A DNA stretch of 64,000 bases from a bacterium (GTDB lineage Bacteria > Actinomycetota > Aquicultoria > Aquicultorales > Aquicultoraceae), in the NCBI GenBank assembly GCA_902810715.1, contig CADDYS010000002.1:1-64000 (forward strand), in the 5' to 3' direction. Below are positions 53,465-61,975 of this stretch, in pieces. Under the pieces are notes generated by a model. It saw only the letters and a program-made list of their open reading frames with translations, was not told the origin of the DNA and ran no database searches. The position numbers and the translations under genes are program-made. Position 1 is the first letter of the stretch. Each line of letters opens with the position of its first letter.

Positions 53465-53493
53465 AGGTTACACGAACGTACGTTCGTTGTCAA
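53465..53493 (-). promoter_or_regulatory. recA promoter with perfect LexA box
   Basis: Minus strand TTGACA (53493-53488), 17 bases, TAACCT (53470-53465). The 17-base spacer contains CGAACGTACGTTCG (53473-53486), a perfect 14-base palindrome matching the Gram-positive SOS box. Confidence 0.93.
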
Positions 53494-53658
53494 GTGCTGA
53501 AATGTGTTTTCAAGTTTGCCCTGCTAGCGATTAGTATTTAAACCGTTTGTGCTTCTGCACAAAATGTTTGATATAAGATATGTAACCACATATATGATTA
53601 CCGAGCAAGCATAACCTTAAACAACGCTAAATATCGTTACTCCGTGCTGCGGTTAATT

Positions 53659-53707
53659 GTAGTTGTTCCATTTATGGCTTCTTTGGCCTGATAAATCGGA
53701 CAACTAC
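53659..53707. repeat. Inverted REP pair (BIME)
   Basis: GTAGTTGTTCCATTTATGG on the plus strand, linker GGCTTCTTTGGCC, then CTGATAAATCGGACAACTAC. The whole 49-base unit is almost the reverse complement of 57552-57601. The rest of 53494-53729 has only fragments of further REPs and no gene. Confidence 0.88.
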
Positions 53708-53729
53708 ATTTTATTCCCTGGCCCCTGAT

Positions 53730-54287
53730 TTATCCCGGCAACGGAACAAATCTCACCGGTTCGTACTCGGCGCCGGTTCGCTTAAGGTGGCTTTTAAATA
53801 TCGTAACACCATCGACGTTTATAACGCGACCTGAGAACTCTTCTGCCGGAACTTTAGAAAACGCCGCTACAATGAGCTTCGGGTTTTTAATTCTTGCAAG
53901 CGTGATGTGCGGTTTAAGTACCTTGCCATCGGGCTCAAACCCGAGCGGCGCCATAGCCTCCTCGATGGCCTTGCTCAGCTCGATTAACTCGTTTGCACCG
54001 TGATGTACGCCGACCCAGATCACACGGGCACGTTTTGCGCTTGGGAAAGCACCCAGCTCATCGAGGGAGAAGTAAAATTTTCTAAAGTCTGAGACCGCTT
54101 TTTCAACGGCAGCTTCAATCTCGTCAAGCTTGTCATCAGGCGTTGTTCCTAAAAACTTCAGGGTAAGATGAATGTTTTCAGGGGCCACCCACCTTGCGCC
54201 GTCTATCTCATACATCAGTGCTTCTGAAATATTAAAAAGAAGATGTTTGATTTTTAAGGGCAGCCTAATGCCGATAAAAAGTCGCAA
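53730..54287 (-). CDS. thpR: RNA 2',3'-cyclic phosphodiesterase (2H family)
   Basis: 185 residues with the two H-x-T motifs of the 2H superfamily, HLTLKFLG near residue 40 and HITLARIK near 127, and the N-terminal RLFIGIRLPLKIK. Formerly called 2'-5' RNA ligase. Starts with TTG 54287, two bases after the cinA stop. Confidence 0.92.
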   Translation of the reverse strand: MRLFIGIRLPLKIKHLLFNISEALMYEIDGARWVAPENIHLTLKFLGTTPDDKLDEIEAAVEKAVSDFRKFYFSLDELGAFPSAKRARVIWVGVHHGANELIELSKAIEEAMAPLGFEPDGKVLKPHITLARIKNPKLIVAAFSKVPAEEFSGRVINVDGVTIFKSHLKRTGAEYEPVRFVPLPG

Positions 54288-54289
54288 TG

Positions 54290-55558
54290 TTAGAAAACAG
54301 CTCCTCCGATGGCTCTAATATTATCTAAGATATAGTAGCGTAGCATGTCGAGGGCCGCGTTCGCACTTTTAAGTCTTATGATGTCCCTCGACCCGAAGAA
54401 AACATATTTATTGCTGTAGCTTGTGGTCTGGTGTGAAAGCGCGACATATATGAGACCCACGGGTTTGTCCGATGTCCCGCCGCCCGGCCCCGCGATCCCG
54501 GTTATGGCAAGGCCGATATCCGAGCCGAGTTTTTCCCTTACGCCGACAGCCATCGCAAGCGCCGTTGCGGCGCTTACCGCGCCCTGTCTCGCCAGGGTTT
54601 GCTGGGAGACATTTAGAAGATTTATTTTAGCATCGTTGCTGTAAGATATGATACCACCTATGAAATAATCTGAGCTCCCCGGTATGTCGGTTATCTTTTT
54701 TGATGTAAGACCGCCGGTGCAGGACTCCGCGAGCGAAAGTGTAAGGTCGTGCTGTTTTAGCAGCGTGCCGACGACTTCCTCAAGTGTCTCGTCGTCAAAC
54801 CCAAAAATGATCGGCCCGAGCCTCTCGATAAATCTGGCCTCAGCATTCTTGATGGCCGCCTCCGCCTCCGCTTCGCTTTGCCCCCGAGCCAGAAGCTGCA
54901 GTTGTATCTCACCGGGAAATGCGATTATCCCGACAGCCACGTTCTTAAGCGAGTCCATGATGTCTTTTACCGAGTCCTCAAGCGATGCCTCGGTGCGGGC
55001 GGTTGTACGCAAAACCCTTACCTTGTACGCCTCGTTTATGAGATACCTGGTGTTCAGCCAAGGGACTACCTCGGTCTCGATCATCTCCTCCATCTCTCTC
55101 GGCACTCCAGGTAGGGATATGACGAACTTGCCTTCCTTCTCGAGGATGATTCCCGGAGCGCTTCCAATCGTAGGTATTATCGGCTTTGCGCCGGACGGCA
55201 GATATGCCTGGCGGTAGGTTATCTCAGGCAACGGAGTGGTGCGCGGGCCATATCTTTCTTTTATGATTTCTGCGAGCCACGGCTGGTACTCAAGCTCACA
55301 TGCCAGCGCGTCGCAGATTGCTTCGCGGGTCAGGTCATCCACGGTCGGGCCCAAACCGCCCGTGATTACGACACCGTCCGCCTCTTCAAGCGACTTGCTT
55401 ATGGCCTTTGAGATGAGTTCTATGTTGTCCGGAATGCTTACCTGGCAATTGCAGGAATACCCTTCTTGGCCAAGCCTTTTTGCGATAAAAGGCGCGTTCG
55501 TGTTTACGGATAGTCCCAGCGTAAGCTCCGACCCTATGGCTATAATGTTATATTGCAT
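54290..55558 (-). CDS. cinA: CinA-family protein (competence/damage-inducible; NMN deamidase domain)
   Basis: 422 residues: N-terminal MoaB/MogA-like domain (IIAIGSELTLG, TGGLGPTVDDLTREAI) and C-terminal PncC/CinA domain (SLAESCTGGLTSKKITDIPGSS, GIAGPGGGTSDKPVGLIYVA). Probably NMN deamidase and/or ADP-ribose pyrophosphatase in pyridine nucleotide salvage. Often beside recA, as here. Confidence 0.95.
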   Translation of the reverse strand: MQYNIIAIGSELTLGLSVNTNAPFIAKRLGQEGYSCNCQVSIPDNIELISKAISKSLEEADGVVITGGLGPTVDDLTREAICDALACELEYQPWLAEIIKERYGPRTTPLPEITYRQAYLPSGAKPIIPTIGSAPGIILEKEGKFVISLPGVPREMEEMIETEVVPWLNTRYLINEAYKVRVLRTTARTEASLEDSVKDIMDSLKNVAVGIIAFPGEIQLQLLARGQSEAEAEAAIKNAEARFIERLGPIIFGFDDETLEEVVGTLLKQHDLTLSLAESCTGGLTSKKITDIPGSSDYFIGGIISYSNDAKINLLNVSQQTLARQGAVSAATALAMAVGVREKLGSDIGLAITGIAGPGGGTSDKPVGLIYVALSHQTTSYSNKYVFFGSRDIIRLKSANAALDMLRYYILDNIRAIGGAVF

Positions 55559-55574
55559 CGCCTTTACCCCTTAC

Positions 55575-56117
55575 CTAGCCGGCTGGTAAAAGCACGCCTC
55601 TTGATTTAGCAAAGTAGTCGATTCCCGACAAAACGGTCAATATCAGCGCAACAGCCATTGCCAGCCATCCTATAGATGCACCAAATATATGATAAGGAAT
55701 ATCTAGTATTATCAAGATTATAGCAGTAATTTGTGAAATTGTTTTAAGCTTGCCCCAGATACTTGCGGGGATAACTTTGTTCTCAGATAAAGCGACAAGC
55801 CGCAGGCCAGAGACGGCAAACTCACGGGCTATGATGACGACGGCAACCCAGGCGGAGAGCCGGCCCAGGTCGACGAGCGATATGAGTGCGGCTGAAACCA
55901 GAAGTTTGTCCGCGAGCGGGTCTATAAGCTGCCCGAATACGGTGACCTGTTTTTGGCTCCTCGCGATGTAGCCGTCAACCGAGTCGGTGACGGCGGCGAT
56001 GGCGAAAATCAATGCGGCGACATAGGAGCCCAACGGCTGCGGAGCCGATAGAAGAAACGCCATGAAAATCGGTACGAAGAGAATTCTTGAAATCGTTATC
56101 TTATTTGCCAGGCCCAC
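55575..56117 (-). CDS. pgsA: CDP-diacylglycerol--glycerol-3-phosphate 3-phosphatidyltransferase
   Basis: Membrane CDP-alcohol phosphatidyltransferase making phosphatidylglycerol phosphate. 180 residues with several membrane helices and the active-site motif D-G-x2-A-R-x7-G-x3-D-x3-D: TDSVDGYIARSQKQVTVFGQLIDPLADKLL near 41-70. GTG 56117 lies 7-8 bases after GGAGG and overlaps the rimO stop. Confidence 0.95.
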   Translation of the reverse strand: MGLANKITISRILFVPIFMAFLLSAPQPLGSYVAALIFAIAAVTDSVDGYIARSQKQVTVFGQLIDPLADKLLVSAALISLVDLGRLSAWVAVVIIAREFAVSGLRLVALSENKVIPASIWGKLKTISQITAIILIILDIPYHIFGASIGWLAMAVALILTVLSGIDYFAKSRGVLLPAG

Positions 56118-57459
56118 CTGCTATCCTCCCGTGAAAGTCACAGCCATCGAATTCATCGACCTGCGTCTTAACTATTTGGCCTGGTTTTATACCGCATTGC
56201 GAGTCCCCGGTGATGTAGGTATACCCATCTACTTCCGGAGCTTGCCACCAAGCTCTCCCTTCAAACAGGCTCTCTTTAGAGCCATCTTTTAAGCCGGTCG
56301 CTCTTTCGATGAGCACATTGCAAACCTTGCCCGTTCTATTTTCATTTCGCTGCCGGCTGATTGAATCCTGCAAGGCAGTCAGTTGGTGATATCTTTCTTT
56401 TACGGTTTTCCCCGACACGCGTCCGGGAAGCGCGGCGGCCTTTGTCCCCTCTTCCGGTGAGTACTCAAAAATCCCTAAGTAATCGAACTCGGCTTTCTCG
56501 ACAAACTGAACCAGCTCGTTAAAGTCGGCGGCGGTCTCGCCGGGGAAGCCCACAATAATTGATGTTCTTAAGACGATGTTGGAGATAACGCGGCGAAGCC
56601 ATGCGATAAGGGCAAGATAATCCGAGCCCGCGCCGTGGCGCCCCATTGCTCTTAGGATTTTCGGACTTGCATGCTGGATCGGGATATCCAGGTACGGGAG
56701 AACAAGTTCGTTGCCTTTCATCGCATCGATTAGCTCGTCGTTGATGAAGTGGGGCTGCAGGTAAAGGAGTCTGATCCACTCAATATTTTTAAAACCGGTA
56801 AGCGAGCCTAAAAGCTCGGTGAACCTGCTCCTGCCGTAGAGGTCGTAGCCATAGCGGCCGGTGTCCTGCGCGATGAGATTTATCTCTTTTATCCCTTGCT
56901 CATCGAGCCAGAATGCCTCTTCGATAACTTTCTCAATAGGCTTGCTTCTGAACGTGCCTCTTATCGTGGGGATTGCGCAGTACGAGCAGCGGTTGTCGCA
57001 GCCGTCTGCTACCTGCAAATAGGCATAGGGCAAATCTGAGAGGACACGCTCGGGATAGGATACAAAATCCTTTGGCGGTGCGGTTGCCCCGCCGTTTCTC
57101 AGATTATCCTTCTTAATCATCCCGGCGATGTTAAATTCCTTGGATATGCCGGCGATCAGGTCGATCTCGGGGATTTCTTTGGCAAGCTCATTGTAGTATC
57201 TCTGCGCGAGGCAGCCGGTTACGATGATCTTCTTGCGGTCTGACCGGTTTTTAAGTTCAGCTAATTCGAGGATGGTGTTTATCGACTCTTGTTTGGCGGC
57301 TTCGATAAAGCCGCAGGTATTAACGATGATGTAATCTGCATCCAAAGGCTCCTCGGTCAAGGAGATACCGCTTTTTACCAGCGAGCCTTTTATGTGCTCG
57401 CTGTCAACGGAGTTCTTCGCGCAGCCAAGCGTAATTACCGCGGCCTTCTTTGATAAAAT
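56101..57459 (-). CDS. rimO: Ribosomal protein S12 methylthiotransferase
   Basis: Radical SAM enzyme methylthiolating Asp of S12. UPF0004 cysteines: LGCAKNSVDSE (near 10), VNTCGFIEAAKQES (near 45) and VTGCLAQRYY; SAM cluster CDNRCSYCAIPTIRG near 150; TRAM domain at the end. The first in-frame TTG (57360) follows the first essential cysteine. Between the upstream TGA and that cysteine there is no ATG, GTG or TTG; ATT 57459, 8 bases after GGGGAGG, gives a normal 452 residues. Confidence 0.92.
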   Translation of the reverse strand: MLSKKAAVITLGCAKNSVDSEHIKGSLVKSGISLTEEPLDADYIIVNTCGFIEAAKQESINTILELAELKNRSDRKKIIVTGCLAQRYYNELAKEIPEIDLIAGISKEFNIAGMIKKDNLRNGGATAPPKDFVSYPERVLSDLPYAYLQVADGCDNRCSYCAIPTIRGTFRSKPIEKVIEEAFWLDEQGIKEINLIAQDTGRYGYDLYGRSRFTELLGSLTGFKNIEWIRLLYLQPHFINDELIDAMKGNELVLPYLDIPIQHASPKILRAMGRHGAGSDYLALIAWLRRVISNIVLRTSIIVGFPGETAADFNELVQFVEKAEFDYLGIFEYSPEEGTKAAALPGRVSGKTVKERYHQLTALQDSISRQRNENRTGKVCNVLIERATGLKDGSKESLFEGRAWWQAPEVDGYTYITGDSQCGIKPGQIVKTQVDEFDGCDFHGRIAGGPGK

Positions 57460-57512
57460 GCCGTATTCCTCCCCACCAATACTCTGTCACACGCCATTTG
57501 ATAAATAATCCC

Positions 57513-57601
57513 GTAGTTGCCCGATTCATCGGGCGCGCACTTGCATAACCTGTAGTTGCCCGATTTATCGGCCAAAGAAGCCCCATAAATGGAGCAACTA
57601 C
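57513..57601. repeat. REP plus inverted REP pair (BIME)
   Basis: GTAGTTGCCCGATTCATCGG (57513), extension GCGCGCACTTGCATAACCT, then a pair: GTAGTTGCCCGATTTATCGG (57552) and, inverted, CCCCATAAATGGAGCAACTAC (57581-57601), joined by CCAAAGAAG. The pair matches the inverted pair at 53659-53707. Confidence 0.9.
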
Positions 57602-57704
57602 AACACCTTAATTATTGTGTCATTGTACTAGCAAGTTTGTAATCAGGATTATAGCAGGGTCTAGGGATAATTTCGAATTTCCGTGACGGATTGCGAATTT
57701 CGAT

Positions 57705-58625
57705 TTATGGGTTATCACTCAGTAGTTCAGAGATTGTGACCAGCTCGTAGCCGTTTTGACGGAGAAAATCGATAATCTGAGGAAGAGCCTTTGCGGTATG
57801 CCATCCCTTACCGTTGGCGTGCATCTCGATAATTGAGCCACCGCACGCGTTTTGCTTCACGGCACCGATGATATCATTGGCGGAGGAGTTGACGCTGATA
57901 TCTTTTGTCTGAACATCACACTGGACGGGCTTAAGCCCGCTTCCATAGACGGCGTTTATGGAAGCCTGGTTATATTTGCCGTAAGGGAACCTGAAATACC
58001 TGGGGGTCACCCCGGCAATGAAGTTGATGCTGTCCTGCGCTTTTGATATCTGAAGCATGACCTGCTCGCTGGATATCCCGGTAAAAAGCTTATCCGAATA
58101 AGCCTGGCTCTCAATCTCAAAGAGGTCGCTGTTGCCGATAAGCTTGGCCTCTTTGGAGTGCGACTCGGCCCACATCCCGCTCATAAAGAAGGTTGCTCTG
58201 GTGTTTGTCTTTTTTAGAATTTTAAAAATTTTATCGTCGAAACCGGTCAGGCCGCCTTCCCTTTCGTTAAGGTCAAATGTCAAGGCGACCATTCTTGAGT
58301 CCCGTGGGCCATGCTCTATAATGACGGATGCCGACGATGCCCTGCTAACTGCCGGCGTACTTCTGTGGCTTGAATAGGTCTGATGTGAAATATTCGGTGC
58401 GCTTGAAAGAGGTTTTTGCATGCGGTACTTGGTACGATCAAGTTTGCCTTGGGTATTTGAGCCCGCTACATGCGCCTTTTTCTCCCCCGCCACGTGTAAG
58501 TGATTCTCCGTCCCACGGTGGTCTATGAAATATGACGGGAATGCGCCAATTAAAATCCCCAGCATTATAGTTGTAAACAAGCCTATTAAAAACTTCGAAC
58601 CCTCGCCCAATAATCCCTCATCCAA
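57705..58625 (-). CDS. Membrane-anchored polysaccharide deacetylase-like protein, catalytic motifs altered
   Basis: 306 residues: N-terminal membrane helix (11-34), Ser-rich linker to about 110, then a NodB-fold domain: VALTFDLNEREGG, ATFFMSGMW, FRFPYGKYNQASINAVYGSG, DVQTKDISVNSS and SIIEMHANGKG. In active deacetylases motif 1 is TFDD and motif 2 is H-(S/T)-x3-H; here they read TFDL and ESQAYSDKLF, so the metal-binding His pair is missing. MT3 and MT5 remain. It may be a binding protein or have altered chemistry. Confidence 0.8.
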   Translation of the reverse strand: MDEGLLGEGSKFLIGLFTTIMLGILIGAFPSYFIDHRGTENHLHVAGEKKAHVAGSNTQGKLDRTKYRMQKPLSSAPNISHQTYSSHRSTPAVSRASSASVIIEHGPRDSRMVALTFDLNEREGGLTGFDDKIFKILKKTNTRATFFMSGMWAESHSKEAKLIGNSDLFEIESQAYSDKLFTGISSEQVMLQISKAQDSINFIAGVTPRYFRFPYGKYNQASINAVYGSGLKPVQCDVQTKDISVNSSANDIIGAVKQNACGGSIIEMHANGKGWHTAKALPQIIDFLRQNGYELVTISELLSDNP

Positions 58626-58835
58626 TCGTACAAGTTATAAACATAGTTCCGGTTGCTATTAGAATGCTAATATAGCAAACCAGTACAGCCAATACATATT
58701 AATATTAGCAACCTTTGAATTGCTTTTCTACCAGAATGAGGGATTTTTTTACTTACTTCCTGCTTCCATCTAATAACAGTAGATAAAACCGAACTATACA
58801 GTAAAATAGATAGTGATTAAGTAAAGCGGGGCCGC

Positions 58836-59870
58836 ATGATGTTTGGTATAGATCACTCTCACGAGCATAATCTTGGACATTCCCATGAACATGGACACGA
58901 TCACGGTGCCCATGGACATACGCACGGTGCTATTGATCCTACTATCTATACCACCGAGCGAGGTATTTGGGCGATAAAATGGTCTTTCGTTGGATTATCG
59001 ATAACCGCCATATTTCAGGTTTTTGTTGTTTTACTATCTGGAAGCGTTGCCCTTCTGGCAGATACGATTCATAACTTCGGTGATGCGGCTACCGCTGTCC
59101 CGCTATGGATTGCCTTTGCCCTCGCCAGGCTAAAACCGACTAAACGCTTTACATACGGGTATGGGCGTGTTGAAGATTTAGCGGGTATCACCATTGTTCT
59201 TATTATCCTTATAAGCGCCGTTGTTGCCGGTTATGAATCCATTAACAGGCTTTTTCATCCGCAAATTGTGAGTCACGTTTGGGCGATCATTGCTGCCTCG
59301 ATTGTCGGCTTTATTGGTAATGAAGCGGTAGCGGTGTTTCGCATTAGAGTTGGGAAAGAAATCGGGAGCGCCGCGTTGATCGCAGATGGATACCATGCCC
59401 GCGTTGATGGCTTGACAAGCTTGGCTGTTCTCTTTGGTGCAATCGGAGTACTCCTTGGCTATCCGCTTGCCGACCCCATTATCGGACTTTTAATCACGGT
59501 TGCTATTGCCCGCATCGTATGGGATTCCGCAAAGGCAGTGTTTTCACGGCTTCTGGACGGGGTTGATCCCGAGGTAACGGATGAGATAAGACATGCCATT
59601 AGCCATGTACCAGGTGTAAAGGATATTACCGAGGTTCGCATAAGATGGTTGGGTCATCGGCTTCGTGCTGAGGTAAATGTCGCTGTTGATCCAAACCTTT
59701 CAGTCGAAGAGGGGCATGAGATTGCAATAGAGGTCCAGCATCAACTTTTGCATCATTTAAACTATCTCTCAAGTGCTACAGTTCATGTCGATCCTACCGA
59801 TTCTTCCGGTGAAGCATATCATCACATAGAAGAGCACGAGCACGATAATTTGCCCATTCACTCACATTAG
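58836..59870 (+). CDS. Cation diffusion facilitator (CzcD/ZitB-like Zn/Cd exporter)
   Basis: 344 residues: His-rich N-terminus (HSHEHNLGHSHEHGHDHG), six membrane helices, metal site residues HNFGD in helix 2 and ADGYHARVD in helix 5, a cytoplasmic C-terminal domain (ISHVPGVKDITEVRIRWLGH) and a His-rich tail. Exports divalent metals in exchange for protons. Together with the P1B ATPase this is a second metal-efflux route in the window. Confidence 0.94.
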   Translation: MMFGIDHSHEHNLGHSHEHGHDHGAHGHTHGAIDPTIYTTERGIWAIKWSFVGLSITAIFQVFVVLLSGSVALLADTIHNFGDAATAVPLWIAFALARLKPTKRFTYGYGRVEDLAGITIVLIILISAVVAGYESINRLFHPQIVSHVWAIIAASIVGFIGNEAVAVFRIRVGKEIGSAALIADGYHARVDGLTSLAVLFGAIGVLLGYPLADPIIGLLITVAIARIVWDSAKAVFSRLLDGVDPEVTDEIRHAISHVPGVKDITEVRIRWLGHRLRAEVNVAVDPNLSVEEGHEIAIEVQHQLLHHLNYLSSATVHVDPTDSSGEAYHHIEEHEHDNLPIHSH

Positions 59871-59901
59871 ACTGTTGTGTTAGGGAGGATCAATCCAGTT
59901 A

Positions 59902-61812
59902 TCATGTCTCCGTTCTCGAAGCCAGGGGCATCTCAGGCTTAACTTCTACCTCCTGGGTAACCGTGCCTTCAACGAAACCGGGCATACGCCGCGAGTCTTT
60001 GGTTAGTGTTTCACGGTAGAGCCGCACCATGCCGGCAACGGAGACGACTCCAATCACGTGGCGATTTTGCGAAAGTGCTTGTGCCTCCAACACTGGCGCC
60101 CATCTCAACCTGTTGGACGTTAACTCTTCGAGGGCTTCATCCAGAGTCTCGTCAGCGTGGATGACTACCACACGTCGACTCATCTCCTCTCCTACGCGCT
60201 TCTCGGCCTGCTCGGAGGTGCTCAGCCGCCTGATATCGGTTTTGGTGAGGACGCCTATAAGTTCTCCCTGTTCGTCCAGCACAGGAGCACGGCGCAGGTT
60301 GCGAGAAGATAGGCTCTCACTCGCCTCAGCGACTGTTTGCGTCTCGCGCAGATGTACCAGGACAGGCTCCATCGCCTGCCGAACGGACAGCGTCGAAAGT
60401 AAGGGAAAGGTAAATTGGAGCCGGTGTGCCGGTGAATCCGCACGTGTCTCAAGCTGGCTTGTGTAGATTGTATTCTTGCCGGCAATGAGGTAAGAGAGGC
60501 TGACGGCAATCATGGCTGGGGCAAGCAATGACAGGTTGCCTGTCATCTCGGCGACCATCAGCATGACGGCAATTGGAGCATGGGCAATACCTCCGAAGAG
60601 CGCCATCATTCCCACAATCACAAACGGGGCAGGTGTCGGCGGGATTCCGGGGACAACATGGTAGCCGAGCCGCCAGAGCAGCGCCCCCGTCATGCCGCCG
60701 ATAACCATCCCCGGCCCGAAGATACCACCGGACCCACCAGAGCCGACAGATAGCCCCGTCGTGAGAATCTTTGCAAATGGCAACAAAAGAATCACCCAGA
60801 GCGGAAGCGAGAGCAAACCCGATCCCATACTAAGTTGTACCCAGCCATAGCCCATGCCAAGAGCCTGTGGGAGAACAAGACCGATCAGGCCCACTCCAAG
60901 GCCACCAATAGCTGGTTTGATCCAATTTGGTAAGTGCAATCGGTGAAAGAGGTGCATGCTGCCATAAAAACCACGGGCATAAAGCCATCCAATGAGACCG
61001 CAGAGAATCCCTAAGATCACGTAGTAGATCAACTGTGGAGGCGAGGTAAACGCCAGGTTCGCTGGGGTAGCAAAAATCGGATCCCAGCCCGACCAGGCAC
61101 CAAAGATGCTGTAACCTACAATCGAAGAAATGAGTCCCGGAATAAGTGCCTCAACCTCCAAGTCGCTTTTATAGAGAATCTCTGCTGCCAGGATCGCTCC
61201 TCCAAGCGGAGCACGGAAGATGGCGCCGATGCCTGCGCCAATCCCTGTTGCCAGGGCAATACGTCGATCTTGCATATCCAGGTGCAAAAGATTGGCCAAG
61301 ATCGATCCGAAACCTGCACTGATTTGCGCAGCGGGCCCTTCACGCCCGGCAGACCCGCCTGTGCCGATGGTAATAGCGGAAGCAACGAGCTTAACGAGCG
61401 GGATACGCGCTCGAACAGACTTACCTTGATGGAAGGCAGCGATGGCAGCGTCGGTTCCATGCCCCTCTGCTTCCGGTGCCAGACTAAACACGATGATCCC
61501 TGCAATCAGCCCGCCAACAGTGGTGATGATGGGCAATAACCAGGGTCGAGCTGCGGTCCAGAACGGCATGACGAGCGATTTACCTTCTCCTGCGGGGTCT
61601 GGAGGCAGATACCCGACGATTCTTCCCAGAAAGAGACCCGTTGCTAGATGAATCGCGGCATAAAAGGCAATGGCCCCAATACCCGCAATGATGCCGATTA
61701 AAGTACTGATGAACACCCACTTGAGAAGATAGCGTGGACTCTCAAAGCTGCGTATCAATCGGTGCATGGGAAAGATTAACTGCCTCAGTGAACGAACTAA
61801 GAATGATAACAT
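59902..61812 (-). CDS. ClC-family chloride channel/transporter with CBS domains
   Basis: 636 residues. Membrane part to about 430 with GTGGSAGREGPAAQISAGFGS (contains the gating Glu in GREGP) near 150 and GSGGSGGIFGPGMVIGG near 350; two CBS domains at about 460-590 (RQAMEPVLVHLRETQTVAEA and GEEMSRRVVVIHADETLDEA). The filter GSGIP is not evident in its usual place. ATG 61812 is 6 bases after AGGAG; upstream TTG codons are alternatives. Confidence 0.93.
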   Translation of the reverse strand: MLSFLVRSLRQLIFPMHRLIRSFESPRYLLKWVFISTLIGIIAGIGAIAFYAAIHLATGLFLGRIVGYLPPDPAGEGKSLVMPFWTAARPWLLPIITTVGGLIAGIIVFSLAPEAEGHGTDAAIAAFHQGKSVRARIPLVKLVASAITIGTGGSAGREGPAAQISAGFGSILANLLHLDMQDRRIALATGIGAGIGAIFRAPLGGAILAAEILYKSDLEVEALIPGLISSIVGYSIFGAWSGWDPIFATPANLAFTSPPQLIYYVILGILCGLIGWLYARGFYGSMHLFHRLHLPNWIKPAIGGLGVGLIGLVLPQALGMGYGWVQLSMGSGLLSLPLWVILLLPFAKILTTGLSVGSGGSGGIFGPGMVIGGMTGALLWRLGYHVVPGIPPTPAPFVIVGMMALFGGIAHAPIAVMLMVAEMTGNLSLLAPAMIAVSLSYLIAGKNTIYTSQLETRADSPAHRLQFTFPLLSTLSVRQAMEPVLVHLRETQTVAEASESLSSRNLRRAPVLDEQGELIGVLTKTDIRRLSTSEQAEKRVGEEMSRRVVVIHADETLDEALEELTSNRLRWAPVLEAQALSQNRHVIGVVSVAGMVRLYRETLTKDSRRMPGFVEGTVTQEVEVKPEMPLASRTET

Positions 61813-61975
61813 CAACAACTCCTCTATGATAAACCAGACAGAATCTGCCGGGCTACCACGCTCGCTTGCCTGGTGATACTTTGCTTAGGCCATCCCAACA
61901 CACGCGCTGACAAGACATACGACTCGGTAATAAAGGGGGACGCTGCTACGGCTACTACGGATAATTTAGATACCT

